Below, one piece after another: positions 36,059 to 44,888 of a stretch of 64,000 nucleotides of DNA. This stretch comes from Bremerella sp. JC817 (lineage in GTDB: Bacteria > Planctomycetota > Planctomycetia > Pirellulales > Pirellulaceae). Below the pieces are notes generated by a model. The model saw nothing but the letters and a program-made list of their open reading frames with translations, ran no database searches and was not told where the DNA came from. Position numbers and translations under genes: made by a program. The DNA lies in NCBI RefSeq assembly GCF_040718835.1, contig NZ_JBFEFG010000267.1, positions 1 through 64,000 of the forward strand, read 5' to 3'. Numbering within the stretch: the first letter of the stretch is position 1; each line of letters begins with the position of its first letter.

Positions 36059-37828
36059 CTACGACTTGATCATCTCTTTGACGGTCATGCCGCTTGGGAT
36101 CATCGGCAGAACATGTTCCTGGTAAGGAACGGCCACGTCCAGCACGTAAGGACCGTCGTAGTTGATCATCTCTTCCAGAGCTGGGATCAACTCGCTCTTC
36201 TTGCTGATCGTTGCCGCACCGCAGCCGTAGCCCTTCGCGATCTGAACGAAATCTGGGTAGCGTTCGACTGGGTAAATGTCGTTACCCTTGCCTTCCCATT
36301 CATCGTGATCGATTGGGCCGAGGTAGGTGTGAGCACGATTACCAGCCATGAAGCGGTCTTCCCACTGCACCACCATACCCAAGTGTTGGTTGTTCACCAA
36401 CAGAACCTTGACTGGCAGCTTTTCGCAGAAGCAGGTCGCCAGTTCCTGGATGTTCATCTGGAAACTGCCGTCCCCTTCGATGTCGATGCATAGGGCATTG
36501 GGGTTGGCTGCCTGGGCACCCATGGCTGCCGGAAGACCGAAGCCCATCGTTCCCAGACCGCTGCTCGACAGCCACGTGCGTGGCTTCTTGAACTGATAGA
36601 ACTGGGCAGCCCACATCTGGTGCTGACCAACGCCGACCGAGATGATCGTTTCGCGATCCTGGGTCAAACGCGACAGCTCGGCAATGGCGTGCTGCTGCAG
36701 AATGCCTTCGAACTCTTTGTTGTAGGTCAACGGATCGTCCTTCTTCATCTTCTGGCAATGGGCAACCCAGTCCGAGATGTCTTCAGGAGCTTCGACCACT
36801 TCGTTCAGCATCTGCAAGGCAGGCTTCAGATCGCTGACGATCGGAATATGAGCCTGCTTGTTCTTGTTCAGTTCGCTCGGATCGATATCGATGTGAACGA
36901 TCTTGGCGTCCTTGGCGAATTCCGTCAGCTTGCCGGTGACGCGGTCGTCGAAACGAACGCCTAAACCGATCAGCAAGTCGCACTCGCTCACCGCCAGGTT
37001 GGCGTAAACGGTACCATGCATGCCCAGCATGTCGAGCGACAGCGGATCGGCGTTCGGGTAAGCGCCCAGGCCCATCACGGTCATGGTGATCGGAATGCCT
37101 GTCTTCTTGACCAACTCACGCAGCTCTTCCGAAGCACCGGACGTGATCACACCACCACCGGCGTAGATCACCGGGCGTTTGGCTCGCTTGATGGCGGCTG
37201 CGACCTGACGAATCTGTTCTGGCTTGGCCAGACGAGGCTGGATGTTGTAGCCCGGCAGGTTCATCTTGCAGTCCCAGTCAGGCACACACTGTTCCAGCTG
37301 AACGTCCTTCGGAATGTCGATCAGCACAGGACCAGGACGTCCGGTCGTGGCAATGTGGAAAGCTTCCTTCATGATCCGACACAGATCTTTGATGTCGGTC
37401 ACCAGGTAGTGATGCTTGGTAATACCACGACAAACTTCAACGATCGGCGTTTCCTGGAAGGCGTCGCTACCGATGACGGCGCGAGGCACCTGGGCGCTGA
37501 TCGCGACCAGCGGAATGCTGTCGAGCTTGGCGTCGGCAATCGCGGTCACCAGATTGGTGGCACCTGGACCGCTGGTAGCCATGGCCACACCGACCTTACC
37601 GGTCGTACGAGCGATGCCCTGGGCCGCGAAGCAACCACCTTGTTCGTGACGTGGCAAGATCGTGCGGATCTTGTCCTTGTAGCGGGTCAACGCCTGGTGT
37701 AGCGGCATGCTGCAACCGCCCGGGTAAGCAAAGAGTACTTCTACGCCATGTCGTACCAGCGATTCGATCATAATGTCGGCGCCCAGCATGACTTGGTTGT
37801 TCGTAGCTTTTTCAGTCGAAGTACTCAC
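36059..37828 (-). CDS. ilvB: Acetolactate synthase, large subunit
   Basis: About 589 residues, normal for the family. It is a thiamine-diphosphate enzyme that makes 2-acetolactate (or 2-aceto-2-hydroxybutyrate), the first common step of valine, leucine and isoleucine synthesis. Visible features: catalytic Glu region ([24 protein letters not shown]), the central FAD-binding domain ([14 protein letters not shown]), and the ThDP/Mg motif [15 protein letters not shown] with [16 protein letters not shown] chose GTG 37828 ([11 protein letters not shown] follows), with GGAGAG upstream; the frame is open to 37960 but that part is not protein-like. No ilvN regulatory-subunit gene lies next to it. Confidence 0.95.
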   Translation of the reverse strand: MSTSTEKATNNQVMLGADIMIESLVRHGVEVLFAYPGGCSMPLHQALTRYKDKIRTILPRHEQGGCFAAQGIARTTGKVGVAMATSGPGATNLVTAIADAKLDSIPLVAISAQVPRAVIGSDAFQETPIVEVCRGITKHHYLVTDIKDLCRIMKEAFHIATTGRPGPVLIDIPKDVQLEQCVPDWDCKMNLPGYNIQPRLAKPEQIRQVAAAIKRAKRPVIYAGGGVITSGASEELRELVKKTGIPITMTVMGLGAYPNADPLSLDMLGMHGTVYANLAVSECDLLIGLGVRFDDRVTGKLTEFAKDAKIVHIDIDPSELNKNKQAHIPIVSDLKPALQMLNEVVEAPEDISDWVAHCQKMKKDDPLTYNKEFEGILQQHAIAELSRLTQDRETIISVGVGQHQMWAAQFYQFKKPRTWLSSSGLGTMGFGLPAAMGAQAANPNALCIDIEGDGSFQMNIQELATCFCEKLPVKVLLVNNQHLGMVVQWEDRFMAGNRAHTYLGPIDHDEWEGKGNDIYPVERYPDFVQIAKGYGCGAATISKKSELIPALEEMINYDGPYVLDVAVPYQEHVLPMIPSGMTVKEMIKS

Positions 37829-37966
37829 AGATTCTCTCCGGTGATTGAAACAGATTCCTCGGAATCCAATCGCAAGGCAAACCGATGCCTGATCGCGATT
37901 GCCCATCTCCTTCGCAGAAGGCCCTATTGCCATAGAGAGGAAGAAGGGACATTGATCCAAACTATA

Positions 37967-37995
37967 AGGATAGGCATTGAGGGCCTAGGGTTCAA
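37967..37995 (-). promoter_or_regulatory. Candidate sigma70-type promoter of ilvB
   Basis: On the minus strand, TTGAAC (37995-37990), a 17-base spacer and TATCCT (37972-37967) are followed by a leader of about 130 bases to the GTG start of ilvB. Confidence 0.4.
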
Positions 37996-38017
37996 CCGAA
38001 TTGAGCTGTTTTCGGCA

Positions 38018-38042
38018 CCAAAAAGACACCCGCCTGGGGTGT
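38018..38042 (-). terminator. Intrinsic terminator downstream of the glycosyltransferase operon
   Basis: On the minus strand, ACACCC / GGGTGT forms a 6-base stem with a 5-base loop and is followed by CTTTTTGG. It lies 160 bases past the glycosyltransferase stop and just upstream of the proposed ilvB promoter. Another 8-base inverted repeat (GATGGCTA 38151-38158 / TAGCCATC 38176-38183) lies nearer the stop. Confidence 0.6.
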
Positions 38043-38201
38043 ATGCTGTGACTTCTGGGGGATATTTGACGGATGACCGCACAGAAAACGACTGCCAGCA
38101 GGGCGTCTGCAGGTTCAACCATCGAAGCCTAAGGTTGAAACGCCACAAGAGATGGCTACCTGCGGAGGAAGCAGATAGCCATCCCGTGACGATGATTTGG
38201 G

Positions 38202-39068
38202 CTAGTCGGAGAATCGATAGCGGAAAATGCACCACAAGGCCGACAGTCCTTCTTGCCAGCCAACCTTGTTGCTGGCGGCCCAGTTCGGGGTACGGAACTG
38301 GATTGGGCATTCAACGAAGCGATACTTCCGCTTGGCCAGCTTGGCGGTGATTTCAGGCTCGAAGCCGAATCGGTTCTGTTGAACTTCGATCCGCTGGATA
38401 ATGTTGCGGCTGAATGCCTTGCAGCCGGTTTCCATATCGGTCAGGCGAAGGCCAGTTAGCAGGTTCGAGGCGCAGGTCAACGCCTGGTTCCCGAGGCGAT
38501 GCAGCCACGAATCTTTGTCGTACTTGGCTTCGCTCATAAAACGAGAGCCGTAAGCAACATCGGCCTCGCCGGTCACGATCGGACGAATGACCTGGGCGAT
38601 GTCTTGCGGCTCGTACTCGAGATCGGCATCTTGAATGACCACCACGTCGCCGGTCACGTATCGGAGAGCCGTGCGAATCGCCGCTCCTTTGCCTTGGTTG
38701 CGAGCGTGATAGATGATCTTGAGATCGCAGAAGTGAGCCAGTCGGGTCAGCACGTCGCGGGTTCGATCGGTGCTTCCATCTTCGACGATCACAATTTCCG
38801 TACGAAACGGAAGCTGCAGCAATCGCTGGACAACCGTGGCGATGGTTGCTTCTTCGTTAAAGACCGGCACGATCACCGAAAGCTTAAAGTCGGCTGGCAG
38901 TGGATAGTCGAGGGAGTCGGTTGGCTGCTGGTTGTCGGTTTCCAGTTCGTCGAGCAATTGCTCGGTTTCGGCCAGACGAAACTCCCAAGGGGCCAGGTCC
39001 CAAGGATGGTCGTCGAGATGCTCCCAGGTCGATGCAGGAGAAGTCGAAGGGAAAAGCGTGGTGGTCAT
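38202..39068 (-). CDS. Family 2 glycosyltransferase (polyprenyl-phosphate sugar synthase type)
   Basis: 288 residues. After about 60 variable residues comes a GT-A fold domain: KLSVIVPVFNEEATIATVV, VIVEDGSTDRT, GKGAAIRTALRYVTGDVVVIQDADLEYEPQDI (DAD metal-binding triad), GSRF, and LTDMETGCKAFSRNII. This matches dolichol/undecaprenyl-phosphate mannose or glucose synthases. There is no C-terminal membrane domain, so it is a soluble or peripheral type. The ATG overlaps the stop of the upstream membrane-protein gene (ATGA), so the two are translationally coupled and probably act together on a lipid-linked sugar. Confidence 0.92.
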   Translation of the reverse strand: MTTTLFPSTSPASTWEHLDDHPWDLAPWEFRLAETEQLLDELETDNQQPTDSLDYPLPADFKLSVIVPVFNEEATIATVVQRLLQLPFRTEIVIVEDGSTDRTRDVLTRLAHFCDLKIIYHARNQGKGAAIRTALRYVTGDVVVIQDADLEYEPQDIAQVIRPIVTGEADVAYGSRFMSEAKYDKDSWLHRLGNQALTCASNLLTGLRLTDMETGCKAFSRNIIQRIEVQQNRFGFEPEITAKLAKRKYRFVECPIQFRTPNWAASNKVGWQEGLSALWCIFRYRFSD

Positions 39069-40831
39069 GGTTGCCCTCTTTGAGTTGCCGTGCGGATGGC
39101 ACGTGCCAGTTGCGATGATGGGGTGGCTCCGGCTGGTTGCGATGGAATCGCAGGCCAGGCTACAAAGCCGTGCTGGTTTGCGTTCGAAATCGAACGCTGG
39201 TTGGGTGCGACAAATTCAGGCGATTGGGGATTGTTGAACAAGTCGCTTCGTCCCCATACCTGAGCAAGTGAGTCCTGGTACAAAAGGGTCCATCCTGGTA
39301 CCGACTCCATCGTTTGCTCCGAGTGGGGCTGACCTCGGTCGAGCAATACGAGTGCCGGATTTCCTTCGACCAACGCGGCCGTCGGATTTACCGGAGAGGG
39401 CAATTTGCGGAAACGCATTCCTGGCGCGTCACCGAGAATAAAGTCGAAGTGCCGGTCGACGACCGACTGCGGATAACAAGTCCGAAAACGGCCATCGAAC
39501 TGCACGCTTGAGGCACCATCGACACACCGGGCCGCGATGTAGTACTGGGCCCAGTTGTAAGAAACGATCGTCTTGCCATGCAGGTGATGTTGGTCCATGT
39601 ATTCGATCGCCGAGACCGGATAGACATCGCGGTCAACACGCATCACGCTGAGCCTTCCATACAACGGCCAGGCAAACATGCCAGCCGCCAGAATCACCAC
39701 ACCCCAGGCAATCGCGGGATTCAGGTTTCGTTGATTGGCATCATTCACTGCCGTCAGTCGATTCCAGGCGGAAACGACATGCGGAGTCACCCAGAAACCA
39801 CACAGCATTGCCAGAAACGGAGCGTGTCGCTGATGCATGGTGGCCTGAGCGGCAACCAGTAGCATCACAACCAACTGCGTGAAGTCGATCGGTTTCTTCG
39901 AGTATGCCAGCGAGAAGCCCATCAGCCCCAACAAGGCGATAAAAGCCATGCTGAACATATCGAGTGAGTACAGCGGATGCCACTCAGTGATCTCTGGCCG
40001 AGGCACGCGCAGAGCTTCGAGCATCCACTGGTGAAGTTCATAGCTGTAAGGATTCACCAGCGTGGCGATCACCGCACCAAATAGCATCAAGCTAAGACGA
40101 CGCAGCATGCCAGAGGCTTCCCAGCCTCGCATCGTGAATGCTTCGATCATTCGGCAGACGAGGTAAACACCCAGCACCCCAACGCCAGCCATGAAGCCGC
40201 CATGGGTGTTGGTCCACAAAAAGCAAAGCGGAATCGCCAGCCACAGAAGCCGCATCGACTTGTGGCTCCAGCTACCAGCGTCGGCCGCTTCGCCACGACG
40301 TAGCGACTTCAGCCAAGGCAGATTCCAATGTCCCTGCCAACCGACGAAAGCGCGATCGAGCAAAACCAGCAGCAAGGCAAAGAAGCCAAAACTGAACAAC
40401 TGCGGTCGCACGTTCCAATGATTGGTGAAGTTGATCGCCATCAGCAGCGAGACCACCATCACCGGCAGCGGATACCGGGCAAAGTCTTTCGTCTTCCAGA
40501 ACGGCACGCTGCAGATCAGAAGTCCCAGCAGCAGCTTCACCAGCAGCAGACCGGTCGGGCCGATCGTGTCGATACCGATCGCCAACGCCAGTTCGCTGAG
40601 GTTCTCGTGATTGATCCAACGGTAGCCGTTGGCGGTATAGCTGTACGTTGTCGTTCGCGCGAGACCTTCCTGCAGAGCGTCGCGTCCATACTGCACATGT
40701 CCCCACAGATCGGGATCGGCACCATTCGGACTGACGGCGATGGCAACGGCCAACAGCGTGCCTGCGACAATGGCCCAGGCAGACCATGACCGTGGCGAAT
40801 GGGAATCGTTTTGAGGCGAAGAATCGTGCAC
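39065..40831 (-). CDS. Polytopic membrane protein, glycosyltransferase-like
   Basis: 588 residues with about 10-12 hydrophobic segments. The first extracytoplasmic loop carries GADPDLWGHVQYGRDALQEG, recalling the acidic DPD/DxD loop in GT-C-type integral membrane glycosyltransferases (PMT/ArnT-like). The C-terminal ~170 residues are soluble (SAIEYMDQHHLHGKTIVSYNWAQYYIAARCVDG). The gene is upstream of and coupled by a 4-base overlap to the polyprenyl-phosphate sugar synthase. I infer that the membrane protein uses the lipid-linked sugar made by its partner; the acceptor is unknown. Confidence 0.75.
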   Translation of the reverse strand: MHDSSPQNDSHSPRSWSAWAIVAGTLLAVAIAVSPNGADPDLWGHVQYGRDALQEGLARTTTYSYTANGYRWINHENLSELALAIGIDTIGPTGLLLVKLLLGLLICSVPFWKTKDFARYPLPVMVVSLLMAINFTNHWNVRPQLFSFGFFALLLVLLDRAFVGWQGHWNLPWLKSLRRGEAADAGSWSHKSMRLLWLAIPLCFLWTNTHGGFMAGVGVLGVYLVCRMIEAFTMRGWEASGMLRRLSLMLFGAVIATLVNPYSYELHQWMLEALRVPRPEITEWHPLYSLDMFSMAFIALLGLMGFSLAYSKKPIDFTQLVVMLLVAAQATMHQRHAPFLAMLCGFWVTPHVVSAWNRLTAVNDANQRNLNPAIAWGVVILAAGMFAWPLYGRLSVMRVDRDVYPVSAIEYMDQHHLHGKTIVSYNWAQYYIAARCVDGASSVQFDGRFRTCYPQSVVDRHFDFILGDAPGMRFRKLPSPVNPTAALVEGNPALVLLDRGQPHSEQTMESVPGWTLLYQDSLAQVWGRSDLFNNPQSPEFVAPNQRSISNANQHGFVAWPAIPSQPAGATPSSQLARAIRTATQRGQP

Positions 40832-40972
40832 AGCGAATACGATTGCGGATAAGGAATAGACAGCCCCGTTTGGTCAACCATAGGACGCTATTCGGGTTGA
40901 GATTCCCCGAACCTTGGTGGGAAACCAGAGTCGGGTTCCCGAAACAGAGGCCCTTTCCAGCGGACAATCGCT

Positions 40973-41791
40973 ATGAACGTTACAGCCCTACCCGCTACGG
41001 CGATCAACGCACCGTTCATACCGGAACAAGTGCGTACCTTGTCTTGCCGGGCGAGAACCTGCTACGCTGTCGGCTGCTTGTTTCCGCAACCTGTTTTCGA
41101 GATACCGCCAAGACTTTTGAACGCTTCACCTGACCCAACCTCGATCGACACCGATGCAGGTCATCGAGTTTACACATCGTGGTCTTTGCCACTTTACGAC
41201 CTTGTGGTGCATGGCTTCTCGAATCGCTTTCTGTGGAACTGCCGGACGGCGACACTTCAGGCCTGGTTCGACCGGCATGTGACCGATCGCCACCTCGACA
41301 TCGGTGTCGGGACTGGCTTCTTTCTCGATCGATCTCAGCGGCTGAACTCCGCCAGCCAGATCACGCTGCTCGATGCCAACCAGAACTGTTTGAACGCCTC
41401 GTCGAAACGAATCGCGAGACTTCAACCAACTACTGTTCAGGCCAATCTTGCTCAGCCATTTCCCTCCACGCTGCGACGCTTCCGCTCAGCTTCGCTGATG
41501 TATGTGCTGCACTGCTTGCCGGGCGAGAAGTCATTCCGCGGCGAAGTGATTCACCGCGTAGCCGCGACGCTGGAACCAGGCGGAATCTTGTTCGGAGCCA
41601 CGATCCTCGGTGAGCCTTGCCCGAAAGGTCGATTAGGACGTCGCGTGATGGCGTCGTACAATCGCCGCGGGATCTTCGGGAATCAGAACGATTCGCTGGA
41701 CTCGCTCCAGAAAGCTCTTTCCGATGAGCTACGTGCGGTTGAAATCGTCACCGAAGGATCGGTCGCGATGTTCGCAGGCAGCGTATCCTAG
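40973..41791 (+). CDS. Class I SAM-dependent methyltransferase
   Basis: 272 residues. The Rossmann methyltransferase core is visible: motif I HLDIGVGTGFFL near residue 105, acidic post-I ITLLDANQNCLNAS, motif II-like FRSASLMYVLHCLPGE, and GGILFGATILGEP. The N-terminal ~55 residues are not family-like; a downstream non-ATG start near VYTSWSLPLYDLVVHGFSNRFLW, where the family begins, is possible. The substrate is unknown; the small-molecule type is more likely than nucleic acid. The gene is convergent with a membrane-protein gene, and the two stop codons overlap at a shared CTAG. Confidence 0.82.
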   Translation: MNVTALPATAINAPFIPEQVRTLSCRARTCYAVGCLFPQPVFEIPPRLLNASPDPTSIDTDAGHRVYTSWSLPLYDLVVHGFSNRFLWNCRTATLQAWFDRHVTDRHLDIGVGTGFFLDRSQRLNSASQITLLDANQNCLNASSKRIARLQPTTVQANLAQPFPSTLRRFRSASLMYVLHCLPGEKSFRGEVIHRVAATLEPGGILFGATILGEPCPKGRLGRRVMASYNRRGIFGNQNDSLDSLQKALSDELRAVEIVTEGSVAMFAGSVS

Positions 41792-43065
41792 TTGCCTCGC
41801 AGATAAGCGCGACGCGGCTCGGTGTTCAGCCAAAAGCGTTGAGCTTCTTTACTGATTTGATCACCGGCGAACGCCTCCGCCTCGCGTTCGTCTGAGAAAC
41901 GATCGGCAGGCGATTCGATCACGAGTCGAGCAAAGTTGACCGTCTTGGTCTTCACGGCAAACGAACGCGCGGCGGCAAAGGCGAACCGTTCGCCTGGGTA
42001 GATCGGTGCGCCGGTCGTTTGAAGTGACCAACGATCCAACAGTATCGGCACGAACCAGTCTTCACTCGATTGCTCATCGACGTAGGCCTGCATCTCTTCT
42101 GGCAAAGAACCCAACACATGTCGTGGCACAAACAGATAAGTCCGTCCGACGTGCGAGGCATACAAACCCCACGCAGGCCAAGGATCGCCGATGCCTGCCA
42201 GTTCCGAAAGTGGAAACAAAATCACGGCACCACAAATCGCGATCGCGGAACGAATCCGCCAAGGGGAAGCTGTTTCGGTGGACGGTTCTTCAATTCTCGC
42301 AGGAAACCAAAACAACAGGATGGCCTGGGCGAAGAAGAAGACATTCCAGAGAAGCACGCCCCAGCTATGGGATAGCCCAAGCGGCCCCAGCACAACAATC
42401 AAACCGATGTGCATAGCACACGCGGCAACAACGCCAAGCTTTCTGGTTCTCGGAATGGAGAGCAACACGAATGCGATCAGCTCGAACGCGGGAAAAACGA
42501 GAGCAAACCATTTGTCACTGCTCCAAAGATCCGGTCGCCAGGCCATTCCTACCTGGCTGGACAACGTCGCCAGGAAGTCGTTCCCCAGTTCGTTGACGAA
42601 CGAGGCATTCAGCTTCGAGACCGCCGAGAAGAAGTAGACGCTTAAAGCAACCGCCATCGTCAGTCGTCGAGCCAAACTTCCCGGGACCAGGCCGAAAAAG
42701 CAACTCAACACAGCGACCTGATAAGCCCATGGCTGAAAGCGATGCTGGTTCAACAGAAACGTCAGCAAAAGTATTCCGGCCAGCGTCAGCCACAATCGCG
42801 AAGCGAATTTTCCTTGCGGTCCGGCGATCAGAAGCGTTGCAGCCACCAGGACCAATCCGCCAGCCAGGATCTGATCGGCGAGCGGCGGAACATCACGCAG
42901 AAAGGACCAGACCGGCACGGCGGGGAAGCTCGTGAGATCGATCCATAGCGGATAGGTCGCCGCCATCAACAGCAGCAGGAACAAGGCGACCAGTCGCTGG
43001 TAAATGAAAAAGGCTCGATCCGCACCGGATCGAGCCTCGGTCTGTTCGTTCAAGGTGTTGTCCAC
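41788..43065 (-). CDS. Polytopic membrane protein (DoxX/HTTM-like), last gene of the ABC operon
   Basis: 425 residues. About eight membrane segments (residues 20-290) are followed by a soluble C-terminal part of about 110 residues. The block HRFQPWAYQVAVLSCFFG and VYFFSAVSKLNASFVNELGNDFL recall the DoxX/HTTM-type membrane family, but the match is weak. I chose GTG 43065, with AGGA nine bases upstream, 11 bases after the stop of the preceding gene. Its place as last member of a four-gene ABC transporter operon suggests a related envelope function; none can be named. Confidence 0.72.
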   Translation of the reverse strand: MDNTLNEQTEARSGADRAFFIYQRLVALFLLLLMAATYPLWIDLTSFPAVPVWSFLRDVPPLADQILAGGLVLVAATLLIAGPQGKFASRLWLTLAGILLLTFLLNQHRFQPWAYQVAVLSCFFGLVPGSLARRLTMAVALSVYFFSAVSKLNASFVNELGNDFLATLSSQVGMAWRPDLWSSDKWFALVFPAFELIAFVLLSIPRTRKLGVVAACAMHIGLIVVLGPLGLSHSWGVLLWNVFFFAQAILLFWFPARIEEPSTETASPWRIRSAIAICGAVILFPLSELAGIGDPWPAWGLYASHVGRTYLFVPRHVLGSLPEEMQAYVDEQSSEDWFVPILLDRWSLQTTGAPIYPGERFAFAAARSFAVKTKTVNFARLVIESPADRFSDEREAEAFAGDQISKEAQRFWLNTEPRRAYLRGN

Positions 43066-43076
43066 AAAGCAGAGTC

Positions 43077-44888
43077 CTACTCAGGGTCAGCACTCTTTTC
43101 GTCACTAGACTCCGCCGATTCTTGGGCGGGCTCGGCTGGCTTCGACTCGGCGGAAGCTTCTTCCTTCATCGGTTCGGCGGCAGGCTTCTCCGATTCTTCC
43201 GCAGGCTTGCTTTCCATCGGCTTGTCGGCAGGCTCTTCTTTCGGAGCCTCCTCCGACTTCATCTCGCCCGCTTCGGCTTCGGCCTTTTCATCCGACTTCG
43301 GAGCATCTTCCGGAACCCATTCTGGTTCCTGGAAATCGCCGCCTGCTTCGGCCCGCAAGATGTCGATCAGCGGGAAGTTTGGCGAGATGTCCTGATCGAA
43401 GTGGTTCAGCAATTCGCGGTACTCTTTGATCGAGTCGGCCAAGACATCGGACGAAGCATCTTCCCGCAGTTCCGGGAAATCTTCGTAGATACCGGTCCAC
43501 AGCTCCCAAGCTTGTTCGTACAGTTCGCGAGCTTTCACGAGGTCGGCCGCTTTGTACGCTTCGTGAGCATCGTAAACCAACTTGCGGGCTTCGACGGTCC
43601 GGTCAGTTCGTTCCGACTTGGCTCGGGTCAGCCAGTAGTTGAAGGCAACGATGTCTTTCTGACGATTGATCACGCCTCGCATGAACTCCGTTTCATCCAG
43701 CACGTTGGCCAGCTTAGAAGCTTCCAGCACGCCGTCGATATTATTGTCACGCATGTACGCGACGACTTCAAATCGTGAAACGTTCACCGATGGCTCGGCC
43801 ATGCGGGCGAGGCTCATCTGTTCTTCAGTGCGTTCGGCCTTCGGCGTTTCGATTGCCTTACGAGTCTCTTCCGGAAGCTTCGCGAACTTCTCGGCGTAGA
43901 CCTTTTCTTTGTACTGACCGTAGGCGTCGTCGAACTTCTTACCGACTTCTTCGATTTCAACTTTCAGACGATCTGCGTCGTTCAGCTTGATCGGAATACC
44001 ATAGGTCGAGGGCAACTCGTGGTCGCCATATTCACGCCATTCGTCATAAGCTTGAGCCCAAGCGGCCTGAGCTTTTTCCGAGATGTTGCCTTCTTTTTCG
44101 GCTGCTTCGCCGAAGTTCATCAGACGCTTGGCGGGGTACTGATAGAAGATCGTTGGCGACATCGCGCCGATGCTGCCCAGACCATTGTCGACCACTTCCG
44201 TCGCCCATTGGTCCCACAGACGAGCAACCAGCCAGTTGTCTGGCTTGCCCTCTTGAACCCCTTCGGCACCTTCGACGACCGAGTACTTCGTTCCTTCCAG
44301 ATGCTTCTGAATTTCTTCGTGGAAGATGTCGTCGTCCGGGAAGATTTCGCGGTACTCCTTCTTCTCGTCGGCGTTGCCGAACTTGTTGCCGAAGAAGTGA
44401 CCGATCGAATTCATCATGCGGGGTTCGTTGTAGTTGTACTCGGTACCATCCATGTGATAGTTGATACCGCGTTTGACCCACAGATAACGGTGCTTGTAGT
44501 TATCGAACTCGCGGGAAACGTTGTACGACAGGTTCCAAGCCTGAAATTCCCAAACCTTCAGCAAGTGCGGATTCAAGTACGAGATGGTTTTGGCGGTCGC
44601 CTCCATCAGGGTGTACTGTTCCGTCTTCTGATATTCATTCAGGTTGCTCCACAGGAACGTGATCGCCACACCGTCCAAACCAAGCAACGACAAACGCATC
44701 GCTTCACTCGCGGGGTCGACTTTGCCCAGCTGAGCGTCCGAGATGCGATATTCGCGCCGCATTTGAGCGAGCATACCGCCAGGCTGATTCGAGGTTGCTG
44801 GTCGGCTGATCAACGACACCGCGATCAAGATCACGATGATGCAAACGCCGTAAACAACCTTGTGCTGAAAAGATTTATTCTTGCTCAT
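43077..44888 (-). CDS. Membrane-anchored protein of the ABC operon, with acidic low-complexity tail
   Basis: 603 residues. One N-terminal membrane segment (VVYGVCIIVILIAVSLIS) is followed by a large extracytoplasmic-looking helical domain (TISYLNPHLLKVWEFQAWNLSYNVSREFDNYKHRYLWVKRGINY; KARELYEQAWELWTGIYEDFPEL). The last ~90 residues are Glu/Ala/Pro/Lys/Ser repeats (KPAEESEKPAAEPMKEE). I do not recognise the family beyond occasional TPR-like helices. The ATG overlaps the permease stop by four bases (ATGA), so it is translationally coupled to the ABC permease and likely a periplasmic partner of the exporter. Confidence 0.75.
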   Translation of the reverse strand: MSKNKSFQHKVVYGVCIIVILIAVSLISRPATSNQPGGMLAQMRREYRISDAQLGKVDPASEAMRLSLLGLDGVAITFLWSNLNEYQKTEQYTLMEATAKTISYLNPHLLKVWEFQAWNLSYNVSREFDNYKHRYLWVKRGINYHMDGTEYNYNEPRMMNSIGHFFGNKFGNADEKKEYREIFPDDDIFHEEIQKHLEGTKYSVVEGAEGVQEGKPDNWLVARLWDQWATEVVDNGLGSIGAMSPTIFYQYPAKRLMNFGEAAEKEGNISEKAQAAWAQAYDEWREYGDHELPSTYGIPIKLNDADRLKVEIEEVGKKFDDAYGQYKEKVYAEKFAKLPEETRKAIETPKAERTEEQMSLARMAEPSVNVSRFEVVAYMRDNNIDGVLEASKLANVLDETEFMRGVINRQKDIVAFNYWLTRAKSERTDRTVEARKLVYDAHEAYKAADLVKARELYEQAWELWTGIYEDFPELREDASSDVLADSIKEYRELLNHFDQDISPNFPLIDILRAEAGGDFQEPEWVPEDAPKSDEKAEAEAGEMKSEEAPKEEPADKPMESKPAEESEKPAAEPMKEEASAESKPAEPAQESAESSDEKSADPE

